NCBI GenBank assembly: GCA_007129635.1 | Contig: SKVE01000390.1 | Location: forward strand, 1 to 8,668 | Direction: 5' to 3' | From: Planctomycetaceae bacterium | GTDB lineage: Bacteria > Planctomycetota > Planctomycetia > Pirellulales > Pirellulaceae | Length of the DNA: 8,668 bases | In this document: positions 1 to 5,484 of the stretch, one piece after another | Position numbering within the stretch: position 1 is the stretch's first letter | Layout: each line of letters starts with the position of its first letter | Translations under genes and position numbers: made by a program | Notes under the pieces: model-generated | What the model was told of the DNA's origin: nothing | The model's input: the letters and a program-made list of their open reading frames with translations, nothing else | Database searches by the model: none

Positions 1-51
1 AGACCCAACCGAATGGCATTGATTGCACTCCCTGTTAGAACTGGTTCCTGG

Positions 52-67
52 GGGCATCTGCGTTGCT
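52..67 (+). promoter_or_regulatory. Candidate sigma54 (-24/-12) promoter of the two-component operon
   Basis: The sequence gggcatctgcgttgct has GG at 53-54 followed by CA, and TTGCT at 63-67 with its GC at 65-66. The GG and GC dinucleotides are separated by exactly 10 bases, the geometry sigma54 RNA polymerase requires (consensus TGGCAC-N5-TTGCW). The -12 half matches fully; the -24 half matches GGCA but lacks the leading T and the C-G after it. Transcription would start near 77-78, upstream of the preferred kinase start at 243. The operon encodes a sigma54 activator, so autoregulation is plausible, but this is inferred. Confidence 0.42.
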
Positions 68-68
68 C

Positions 69-98
69 TTGTCACGGTCGACCTTCGGTTGTTACACT
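69..98 (+). promoter_or_regulatory. Possible sigma70-type promoter of the kinase gene
   Basis: TTGTCA at 69-74 and TACACT at 93-98 are separated by 18 bases, an acceptable but imperfect sigma70-like pair. It overlaps the downstream side of the sigma54-like element and lies upstream of the TTG 243 start. It could be a basal promoter or chance. The remainder of 1-242 shows no supported gene: residues that could be read from 63 to 242 do not resemble a domain. Confidence 0.25.
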
Positions 99-242
99 CT
101 GCCCTCGCGCCGTCAGGGCTGGCTCGTCGATCGCCAGGCGGCGGATTCGCGCACCAAAAAAATAGGGAAGCTAGCAATACGGCAGCGTCGTGGTGAACGG
201 GGGACTGCTGTCCACTTTGCTGGAAGCGACAGGGAGGTCGCC

Positions 243-1886
243 TTGCGTCACCGTTGGTTGATTCGTCATAAGCTGTTTTTGGGCCTCGCGATGTTGATGC
301 TGATCGTCGCCATTTTGGCGTTCAGCAGCTTTCGTGGCGTCTATGCTTATCGCGCACTGGCTCGATCGATCAGCCATCATCGGGCGGCCGAACTGCGATT
401 GGTCTCGGAACTGTCCTATCAGATCGGAGAATTGCGAGCCGTGCTGAACCAGGTTCGTCGCCGGGAGGATTTGCGGCGGTTGACGCATTGCAACCAGGAA
501 CTGCGAGAGCAGTTTCGGGTGATCTTCCTGGACGCCAACGACAAGCTTCAGAAGTACCAAGAGCGGCTGGACACCTTTGAACGCGATGCGTGTGTGGGTT
601 GGGAGATGCCGTTGCAAGAGCCCGAGCGTCAAGCGCTGGCCGAGATCCGCATCGCGTTGCATCGGGTAGATCAGCTAAATTCGGACGAAGCCTGGGTGAT
701 GAATCGGGTGTATGTCGAGGCGTTGGACGAGGCGCTTGTCGACGCGCATACCGCCGCGATGAAGCTGCCGTTTTACCTGCAGCAGCGGATGCATGAAATC
801 GTGAGTGAGGTCCGCGGCCAGTATCGAACATGGATCGCGTTGACGTGGGTTTCCAGTTTCGCTTCCCTGGTGATCTTCGCCGCCCTCTTGATCTTCATCT
901 ATCGCAGCATCTTTCGGCCGCTGCGCAGGCTGGTCCATGGCTCGCGCCGCGTGGCCGTGGCCCGCGATTTCGACCATCGTATCCACCTGGACACGCAAGA
1001 CGAAATAGCGGAACTGGCCGACGCAATGAATGCGATGACCGACCAGTTTCAACGAGTTCGCGATGATCTGGCACAACAGATTCGCGAACGTGACGAACAG
1101 GTCCGGCAGCGAACCAAGGCCGTCGTGCGTAGCGAGAAAATGGCCAGCCTGGGATTGCTGGCCGCAGGCGTGGCGCACGAGATCAACAATCCGTTGACTT
1201 CGGTGGCCGGTTGCGCCGAAGCACTGGAATCGCGGTTGCATGATATTATCCAGGACGACGATTGTCTGCCCGACGATCAGCACAACCCGGAGATCGACGT
1301 GTTGCGCCGCTATCTGCGCCGCATCCAGGACGAAGCCTTTCGCTGCAAAACGATCACCGAACAACTGCTGGATTTTTCGCGACTGGGCGATTGCCAGCGT
1401 CAGGAAACGGAACTGGGCGACTTGGTCGAGGGGGTGATCGCCATGGTCGGCCACCTGGGCTGCTATCGCGAGAAACAGATCGTGTTCCAGCAGCCGGAAT
1501 CCGTCTGGGCGATGGTCAACGCTCAAGAGATCAAGCAAGTCGTGCTGAACCTGATCACCAACGCGCTGGACAGCGTGGAAGCTCAAGGCACCGTGCGAGT
1601 CGAACTGCGGCGCTCCACCGGCATGGCGGAACTGGAGGTCAGCGACGATGGGTGCGGGATGACCGACGAGGTCAAGCAACATCTGTTCGAACCCTTTTTT
1701 ACTCGTCGCCGAAATGGGCAAGGGACCGGGTTGGGGCTGTCGATTACCTACGGCATCGTCCGGGACCACGGTGGCGAGATCGTGCCGTTCAGCGATGGTC
1801 CCGGCAGCGGCTCGCGTTTTCTAGTCACCTTGCCTCTCGTGGCTCAACAGGAATATCTATATGAAACGAAAAACAAAGTCGCCTGA
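243..1886 (+). CDS. Membrane-bound sensor histidine kinase (HAMP, HisKA, HATPase_c)
   Basis: This is the sensor of a two-component system, autophosphorylating on histidine and passing the phosphate to the regulator encoded next. Start TTG 243 is chosen because AGGGAGG (231-237) lies 5 bases upstream and the protein then begins MRHRWLIRHK followed by a membrane helix; the frame is open from ATG 63, giving 60 doubtful extra residues. The 547-residue product has TM1 (about 11-31), a mostly helical extracytoplasmic region (about 35-195), TM2 (about 197-221), HAMP (about 222-275), a HisKA H-box AHEINNPL with phospho-acceptor His312, and an ATPase domain with N-box around Asn436/Asn440, G1 box DDGCGM (468-473), FEPFF (482-486) and GTGLGL (494-499). 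All catalytic boxes are intact. The sensor region matches no ligand-binding domain I can name, so the signal is unknown. It overlaps the regulator gene by 26 bases, indicating co-transcription and translational coupling. Confidence 0.93.
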   Translation: MRHRWLIRHKLFLGLAMLMLIVAILAFSSFRGVYAYRALARSISHHRAAELRLVSELSYQIGELRAVLNQVRRREDLRRLTHCNQELREQFRVIFLDANDKLQKYQERLDTFERDACVGWEMPLQEPERQALAEIRIALHRVDQLNSDEAWVMNRVYVEALDEALVDAHTAAMKLPFYLQQRMHEIVSEVRGQYRTWIALTWVSSFASLVIFAALLIFIYRSIFRPLRRLVHGSRRVAVARDFDHRIHLDTQDEIAELADAMNAMTDQFQRVRDDLAQQIRERDEQVRQRTKAVVRSEKMASLGLLAAGVAHEINNPLTSVAGCAEALESRLHDIIQDDDCLPDDQHNPEIDVLRRYLRRIQDEAFRCKTITEQLLDFSRLGDCQRQETELGDLVEGVIAMVGHLGCYREKQIVFQQPESVWAMVNAQEIKQVVLNLITNALDSVEAQGTVRVELRRSTGMAELEVSDDGCGMTDEVKQHLFEPFFTRRRNGQGTGLGLSITYGIVRDHGGEIVPFSDGPGSGSRFLVTLPLVAQQEYLYETKNKVA

Positions 1887-3237
1887 CCGCCTGAAGATCC
1901 TGTTCGCGGACGACGAGGCGGGGATCCAGGAATTGATGAGTTTAGAACTGCCGCGGATGGGGCACCAAGTGACGGTCTGCCCCGATGGCCTGACGGCCGC
2001 CGCGGCGCTGGAGCGGAATACCTATGATTGCGTGCTGGTCGATCTGAACATGCCGGGGCTGAACGGTCTGCAGGTCATCGAAATGGCGAAGGAACTGTCG
2101 CCGGAAACCGAAGCCGTTGTGTTGACGGGAAAATCGACCGTCGATACGGCCGTCGCGGCGCTGCGCCAGGGCGTGTTTGACTATCTGACCAAACCGTGCA
2201 AGCTGGCCGAACTGGAATCGCTGCTGTCCCGCATCGCGCAGAAACGCGAGTTGAAAAACCAGTACCGTGCACTGAAAAGCCAGTTGGACCGCATCGAAAG
2301 CGGAAAAAGTCTGGTCGGCTCGCACGAATCCATGCGACAGGTACGGGGACTGATCAGCAAAGTCGCGCCGACCAATTCAACCGTACTGATCCTGGGCGAA
2401 ACGGGAACGGGCAAAGAACTGGTCGCCCGGGCGGTGCACGAGTCCAGCTTGCGAGTCGATCAGCCGTTCGTGCCGATCAATTGCGGAGCCCTGCCGGAAA
2501 CGTTGATCGAGAGCGAATTGTTCGGGCACCGCAAGGGCGCCTTTACGGGCGCCGATGAACAGCGAGTCGGGTTGTTCGAAGTCGCTGATGGGGGCTCGAT
2601 CTTCCTGGACGAGATCGGCGAGCTGCCCAAGTCGCTGCAGGCCAAGCTGCTGCGAGTGTTGGAAAGCGGCGAGATCCGCCGGATCGGTGACAATGAATCG
2701 CGAAAGATCGATGTCCGCGTCATCTGCGCGACGCATCGCAATCTGGTCGAAATGGTCGAAGAGGGCGATTTCCGCGAAGATCTGATGTATCGCATCAATA
2801 CCTTCGAGATCCATCTGCCGTCCTTGCGAACACGCATCGAGGATATTCCGGAGCTGGCCGAGCACCTGTACCGCCGCTTCCGCCCGGGGCTGCCCGCCGA
2901 TCAACCAGTCTTTAGCCCCGAGACGCTCGATCGGCTGTGCGCCCATTCGTGGCCCGGCAACGTTCGCGAATTGGCCAACGTGATCGAACATGCCACCATC
3001 CTGTGCGATGCGTCACCGATCCAACCCAAACATCTGCCGCAATCGTTCGGATCACGCACCGCGCGCGTGCCCGAATTGGGGCCGTTGTCGTTGCGGGAAC
3101 TGGAACTGCACGCAATCCATCAATCGCTGGAACGGCACGGAGGCAACAAATCCGTCGCCGCCGAGGAACTGGGCGTCAGTCTGAAAACCCTGTACAATAA
3201 GCTGAACCAGGTTCATCTGGAAAAGAAATCTGCCTAG
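1861..3237 (+). CDS. NtrC-family sigma54-dependent response regulator
   Basis: This cytoplasmic transcription activator has three canonical parts over 458 residues. The receiver domain (about 12-125) has acidic pocket Asp17/Asp18, phospho-acceptor Asp61 in VLVDLNMPG, Thr89 and Lys111. The AAA+ sigma54-interaction domain (about 152-380) has Walker A GETGTGKE (179-186), the sigma54-contacting loop GAFTGA (226-231), Walker B SIFLDEIGE (246-254) and WPGNVREL (364-371). The C-terminal Fis-type helix-turn-helix (about 427-449) contains NKSVAAEELGVSLKTLYNKL. Nothing essential is missing, so it should hydrolyse ATP and remodel sigma54 RNA polymerase once phosphorylated by the adjacent kinase. ATG 1861 is preceded by AGGA at 1849-1852 with an 8-base spacer, inside the end of the kinase gene. 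The targets are not known; the sigma54-like site at 52-67 upstream of this operon is one candidate. Specific identity (ntrC, zraR, atoC) cannot be assigned. Confidence 0.96.
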   Translation: MKRKTKSPDRLKILFADDEAGIQELMSLELPRMGHQVTVCPDGLTAAAALERNTYDCVLVDLNMPGLNGLQVIEMAKELSPETEAVVLTGKSTVDTAVAALRQGVFDYLTKPCKLAELESLLSRIAQKRELKNQYRALKSQLDRIESGKSLVGSHESMRQVRGLISKVAPTNSTVLILGETGTGKELVARAVHESSLRVDQPFVPINCGALPETLIESELFGHRKGAFTGADEQRVGLFEVADGGSIFLDEIGELPKSLQAKLLRVLESGEIRRIGDNESRKIDVRVICATHRNLVEMVEEGDFREDLMYRINTFEIHLPSLRTRIEDIPELAEHLYRRFRPGLPADQPVFSPETLDRLCAHSWPGNVRELANVIEHATILCDASPIQPKHLPQSFGSRTARVPELGPLSLRELELHAIHQSLERHGGNKSVAAEELGVSLKTLYNKLNQVHLEKKSA

Positions 3238-3286
3238 GGCGGAACGTATTGAGTTGAGGGTCAGATCCGCAAGTTGGATGGCTGCG

Positions 3287-4054
3287 ATGCCGATGCACGA
3301 CTGGACTCGCGTGATTGCGGGGACGTATCACGATTTTCACAACGCTTGGATCACGCACTTGAAGGAAGCGTTGAACGCAGGGTTACTACCACCGGCGTAC
3401 TATGCGTTAGGAGAACAACGTTCGGGCGACATCGGCCCGGACGTGATCGCGCTGCGAACGGAACGAAGCGAGTCGGAGGTCGCAGGTTTTCCGCTGCAGG
3501 ATGACGATGGCCAAAGCGGCGCGATCGCCGTGGCCGACGCCCCCCCACGCGTGCGGATTCGACAAGAGGCGTTCGAGGAGTTGGCGTTTTACCTGCAGCG
3601 GCAGCGGACACTGGTAATTCGCCACAGCTCCGGCGACCAGATCGTCGCTTTGATCGAAATCATCTCGCCGGCCAACAAGCATACTCGCCGGACGCTGGAT
3701 GCTTTTCTCGATAAGATCGCCGCCGCTCTACGCGACCGGATTCACGTCCTGGTGATCGACCCACTGCCCGCCGGACGCCATGATCCGGACGGTCTGCATG
3801 GTGCGGTTTGGGACCGGCTGCTGGCCGGCGACTACCAACGGCCCGACGATCTGCCGCTGACCCTGGTTTCCTATTGCGTGACACACCCCATCACCGCGTA
3901 TGTCGAACCTTTTTGCGTCGGCAACCCCTTGCCGAACATGCCGTTGTTCCTCACCCGAGACCAGTACATCCCGACGCCTCTGGAATTTACCTACATGCAG
4001 GCCTGGGCCGGCGTTCCCCATCGTTGGCGGCGAGTGATCGAAGCGGAAGCTTGA
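3287..4054 (+). CDS. DUF4058 family protein of unknown function
   Basis: The 255-residue product begins MPMHDWTRVIAGTYHDFHNAW, the opening I know from planctomycete DUF4058 proteins, and ends in a basic PHRWRRVIEAEA tail like its relatives, so it appears complete. ATG 3287 is chosen because family members start at this MPMHDW; GGATGG at 3276-3281 is a weak ribosome site. ATG 3278 and TTG 3254 are possible earlier starts. No signal peptide or membrane helix is seen, so it is probably cytoplasmic. A hydrophobic strand followed by IEIISPANK (Glu124 to Lys131), plus an earlier GPDVIAL (Pro51-Asp52), resembles the PDV...EVLSP pattern of Uma2/DUF820 proteins with a PD-(D/E)XK nuclease-like fold; that similarity is my inference and no activity is established. 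It lies 49 bases after the regulator gene on the same strand and may be read through from it, or may simply be a neighbour. Confidence 0.85.
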   Translation: MPMHDWTRVIAGTYHDFHNAWITHLKEALNAGLLPPAYYALGEQRSGDIGPDVIALRTERSESEVAGFPLQDDDGQSGAIAVADAPPRVRIRQEAFEELAFYLQRQRTLVIRHSSGDQIVALIEIISPANKHTRRTLDAFLDKIAAALRDRIHVLVIDPLPAGRHDPDGLHGAVWDRLLAGDYQRPDDLPLTLVSYCVTHPITAYVEPFCVGNPLPNMPLFLTRDQYIPTPLEFTYMQAWAGVPHRWRRVIEAEA

Positions 4055-4102
4055 CAGATCATGATCATGGGGTCCAATACTGCATCCCGCGCGATAGATT
4101 GG

Positions 4103-4210
4103 GCTAAGCACCGTTCGAGAAATAACTGACGCACTTTCTGCCCCCTCACCCTGCCCTCTCCCACGAGGGGCGAGGGGACATTGGACAGTTATTTCTCGAA
4201 CGGTGCTAAG
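4103..4210. repeat. Inverted-repeat element, MITE/REP-like candidate
   Basis: Two perfect 22-base arms face each other: 4107-4128 (starting agcaccgttcgag) and 4186-4207 (ending ctcgaacggtgct). The interior is itself palindromic: CCCCTC 4142-4147 pairs with GAGGGG 4172-4177, and CCCTC 4154-4158 pairs with GAGGG 4165-4169 around a 6-base loop. GCTAAG occurs directly repeated at both edges (4103-4108 and 4205-4210), overlapping the arm ends, and could be a target-site duplication or a terminal motif. There is no coding capacity. It lies between the convergent DUF4058 and zeta-kinase genes, so as RNA it could also act as a bidirectional terminator, although neither side has a long U-tract. The CCCTCACCC...GAGGGGCGAGGG core resembles dispersed repeats in other bacterial genomes; copy number is unknown here. 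Confidence 0.65.
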
Positions 4211-4232
4211 GGGTACGAAAGAGCCCAGGTTC

Positions 4233-4817
4233 TCATCCTGCCAACAGTGGCTCGAGCCACGCTGGCACCGGTTCGTTAAGCGTTCGCAAGCGTCCCTGCT
4301 CGAACACCCCGACCAGCCGGTACGGCCTGACGAGGTCGTCGTTGTCATAGATGACGACATGGGGTATTTCACGGATAGCAGCCCGAAGATTCTCGATCGT
4401 GCGAGGGAAGCGGGAACGAAGTTTTTCCGAAGGCACGTCGTGGCCGCCCTGCGACACTCGCATCGCGACACGGACTTCACCGACAACCGGCCCTGAAATG
4501 CCGACATAGCACAGCACTACGGTGTAGCCCGCACGCGCTGTCTCGCGGAGAAACGACAGTTTATCTCTCACCGGGTCGGAGAACACGGTTTCGAAAACGA
4601 AGCTTGCTCCGCGCGCCACGAATTCGCGCCGCAACACATCCGCCATCCGAGCCGCCGCGTACGGTTCGAGATCCAGTTCTCGGGCCAGCACGTCGGGATT
4701 GATGAACGGCAGGCCAGTCTGTCGAAGGTGGGCGTGATAGAACGTCGTCTTGCCAGCGCCGTTGGGGCCCGCGAGGGCCACGACAACTGCTCTGGCGTCC
4801 AGCGGCGCTAAGTCCAT
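4233..4817 (-). CDS. Zeta-toxin-family P-loop kinase (toxin of a TA pair)
   Basis: The 194-residue product has a P-loop kinase fold of the zeta/PezT type: strand VVVALAGPNGAGKTTF with Walker A at 17-24 (Lys23), INPD with the putative catalytic Asp42, FVFETVFSDP (73-82), a GGHDVP segment (124-129) followed by arginines 134, 136 and 139, and a C-terminal IYDNDDLVRPYRLV. Characterised zeta toxins phosphorylate UDP-N-acetylglucosamine and so block cell-wall synthesis; whether this compact form uses that substrate is not shown. ATG 4817 is chosen because its A is shared with the stop of the antitoxin gene (TGATG) and because it places the P-loop at the usual distance from the N-terminus; the frame stays open upstream only as a shadow of the antitoxin gene. 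All kinase motifs look intact. It could alternatively be a non-toxic zeta-like kinase, but the antitoxin partner argues for a toxin. Confidence 0.86.
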   Translation of the reverse strand: MDLAPLDARAVVVALAGPNGAGKTTFYHAHLRQTGLPFINPDVLARELDLEPYAAARMADVLRREFVARGASFVFETVFSDPVRDKLSFLRETARAGYTVVLCYVGISGPVVGEVRVAMRVSQGGHDVPSEKLRSRFPRTIENLRAAIREIPHVVIYDNDDLVRPYRLVGVFEQGRLRTLNEPVPAWLEPLLAG

Positions 4818-5185
4818 CAATCGACTTCCTGAAACTGCCGGTTGATGAAGCGACCGCGCGTCCGCGTTCCATCGGCTTCGATGCGAACGAGCAACCCAGG
4901 AGCCTCCGGCGCTGGTTCGTAGTGAGGAAACGGCTGGCTGGCCAGATGCTCGACCACACGCTGACGTCCATCGGGCGAATCCACCGACTCCAGGCATTCC
5001 GACAGCGGGCGAGTCGCCCCAGCGCGGCATAACGCCAGCGCTTGTGCTCCTTGCAGCAACGGTTCGATCGCACGGCCAAGCCGCGCCCAGTACTCGACTT
5101 GCCCCGCAATCGATCGCTGGGCGATCTCTGCCGTAAGTCGAGCATCCAGCACAAGTTCATCGGAAAGCTTTACAGGTTGGCTCAT
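4817..5185 (-). CDS. ParD-like antitoxin
   Basis: The 122-residue protein begins MSQPVKLSDELVLDARLTAEIAQRSIAGQVEYWARLGRAIEPLL (residues 1-44), which matches my knowledge of the ParD-like antitoxin family (Pfam ParD_like), a ribbon-helix-helix DNA-binding type: a short N-terminal strand (PVKLSD), then two helices. The C-terminal part (about 93-122) has a strand-rich VRIEADGTRTRGRFINRQF tail that probably contacts the toxin. It is the first gene of a two-gene operon; its TGA overlaps the kinase ATG by one base, so the pair should be translated in order with the antitoxin first. It should neutralise the kinase and repress its own promoter through the palindrome just upstream. No Shine-Dalgarno sequence precedes ATG 5185. 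ParD is best known with ParE toxins, so a zeta-type partner is unusual relative to the textbook pairing. Confidence 0.82.
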   Translation of the reverse strand: MSQPVKLSDELVLDARLTAEIAQRSIAGQVEYWARLGRAIEPLLQGAQALALCRAGATRPLSECLESVDSPDGRQRVVEHLASQPFPHYEPAPEAPGLLVRIEADGTRTRGRFINRQFQEVD

Positions 5186-5192
5186 ACTTTTA

Positions 5193-5221
5193 CTGGTAGC
5201 AAAACGCTACCGAGGAGTCAA
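5193..5221 (-). promoter_or_regulatory. Toxin-antitoxin promoter
   Basis: On the minus strand TTGACT (5221-5216), one mismatch from the -35 consensus, is followed after 17 bases by TACCAG (5198-5193), a weak -10. Transcription would begin around 5186, immediately before the antitoxin ATG at 5185, which fits the absence of a ribosome binding site and suggests leaderless mRNA. The -35 element is convincing; the -10 matches only three of six positions. Confidence 0.45.
5195..5211. promoter_or_regulatory. Palindromic operator in the toxin-antitoxin promoter
   Basis: GGTAGC (5195-5200) and GCTACC (5206-5211) form a perfect 6-base inverted repeat with a 5-base spacer. It covers the spacer and part of the -10 of the predicted promoter and ends 10 bases upstream of the antitoxin start. 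This is the expected position for autorepression by a ribbon-helix-helix antitoxin dimer. Confidence 0.6.
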
Positions 5222-5304
5222 CGGGAGGTTGGGCTCTGCCGAGGCGAAAAAGACAAAAGGACAAACACGGGCATTGCTCGTTTTTTTTACCAGAATCCTT
5301 GGCA

Positions 5305-5314
5305 TTTCCGGAAA
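5305..5314. promoter_or_regulatory. Palindrome TTTCCGGAAA, possible regulator site
   Basis: A perfect 10-base palindrome lies 38 bases upstream of the permease -35 element, nested in a weaker inverted repeat (ACCAGA 5289-5294 with TCTGGT 5316-5321) and preceded by eight Ts at 5281-5288. Its position suits an activator or repressor site for the permease promoter, but no protein can be assigned to it. Confidence 0.25.
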
Positions 5315-5352
5315 ATCTGGTCTGGATGGCGGGAATCGGAGTTTGAGGACCG

Positions 5353-5380
5353 TTTACAGGCGTTTGCTAGCGGATATACT
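5353..5380 (+). promoter_or_regulatory. Sigma70-type promoter of the permease gene
   Basis: TTTACA (5353-5358) and TATACT (5375-5380) are each one mismatch from consensus and are separated by 16 bases. Transcription would start near 5387, giving a leader of about 97 bases before ATG 5484. This is the best sigma70-like promoter in the window. Confidence 0.55.
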
Positions 5381-5405
5381 CGGAACCATTCGTGACGACT
5401 TGGTC

Positions 5406-5455
5406 GGCAACCGTGCCGCGGTGGCTTGGAATGTCCATGACCGGTGGCGGTTGCC
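5406..5455 (+). promoter_or_regulatory. Leader hairpin upstream of the permease
   Basis: GGCAACCG (5406-5413) and CGGTTGCC (5448-5455) are perfect 8-base complements separated by 34 bases, with an adjacent wobble pair. The right arm ends 15 bases before the AGGAGGG ribosome site at 5471-5477. The hairpin does not match a riboswitch class I recognise; it could affect leader translation or mRNA stability. Confidence 0.35.
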
Positions 5456-5484
5456 TGCGTTCTTTTTGGCAGGAGGGACTTTAA
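5431..5484 (+). CDS. Possible 17-residue leader peptide coupled to the permease
   Basis: ATG 5431 opens MSMTGGGCLRSFWQEGL and stops at TAA 5482-5484, whose last A is the first base of the permease ATG (TAATG). The ORF contains the permease ribosome site and the right arm of the leader hairpin, so ribosomes translating it would open the hairpin and end at the permease start. It has no convincing ribosome site of its own, so it may be chance; a second in-frame ATG is at 5437. Confidence 0.3.
   Translation: MSMTGGGCLRSFWQEGL

Noticed and set aside
14..27. TGGCA...TTGCA resembling a sigma54 site near the left end
   Set aside because: GG (15-16) and GC (25-26) are separated by only 8 bases, two short of the required 10; the correctly spaced candidate is at 52-67.
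675..1769. 364-residue open frame antisense to the kinase
   Set aside because: It lies opposite a clearly coding kinase with all motifs intact; long antisense frames are common in GC-rich genes, and its translation shows no domain.
3239..3270. GCGGA...TCCGC inverted repeat between the regulator and DUF4058 genes
   Set aside because: Only a 5-base stem with a 22-base loop and no T-tract; not a credible terminator or operator.
4057..4068. Overlapping palindromes GATCATGATC and ATGATCAT just after the DUF4058 stop
   Set aside because: Short, with no associated structure or promoter; compatible with chance and too small for a terminator.
3728..4507. 259-residue minus-strand frame spanning the DUF4058 gene end, the inverted-repeat element and the kinase end
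   Set aside because: It overlaps two better-supported genes out of frame and crosses the repeat; its translation has no recognisable features.
4818..5030. N-terminal extension of the zeta-type kinase
   Set aside because: It is the antitoxin gene read in another frame; the TGATG overlap and family length support the start at 4817.
5042..5395. 117-residue plus-strand frame across the antitoxin and the intergenic region
   Set aside because: It runs antisense to the antitoxin gene and through its operator and promoter; no domain is visible.
5229..5483. 85-residue N-terminal extension of the permease
   Set aside because: It would be translated through the predicted promoter and leader, and the strong AGGAGGG site directly precedes ATG 5484.
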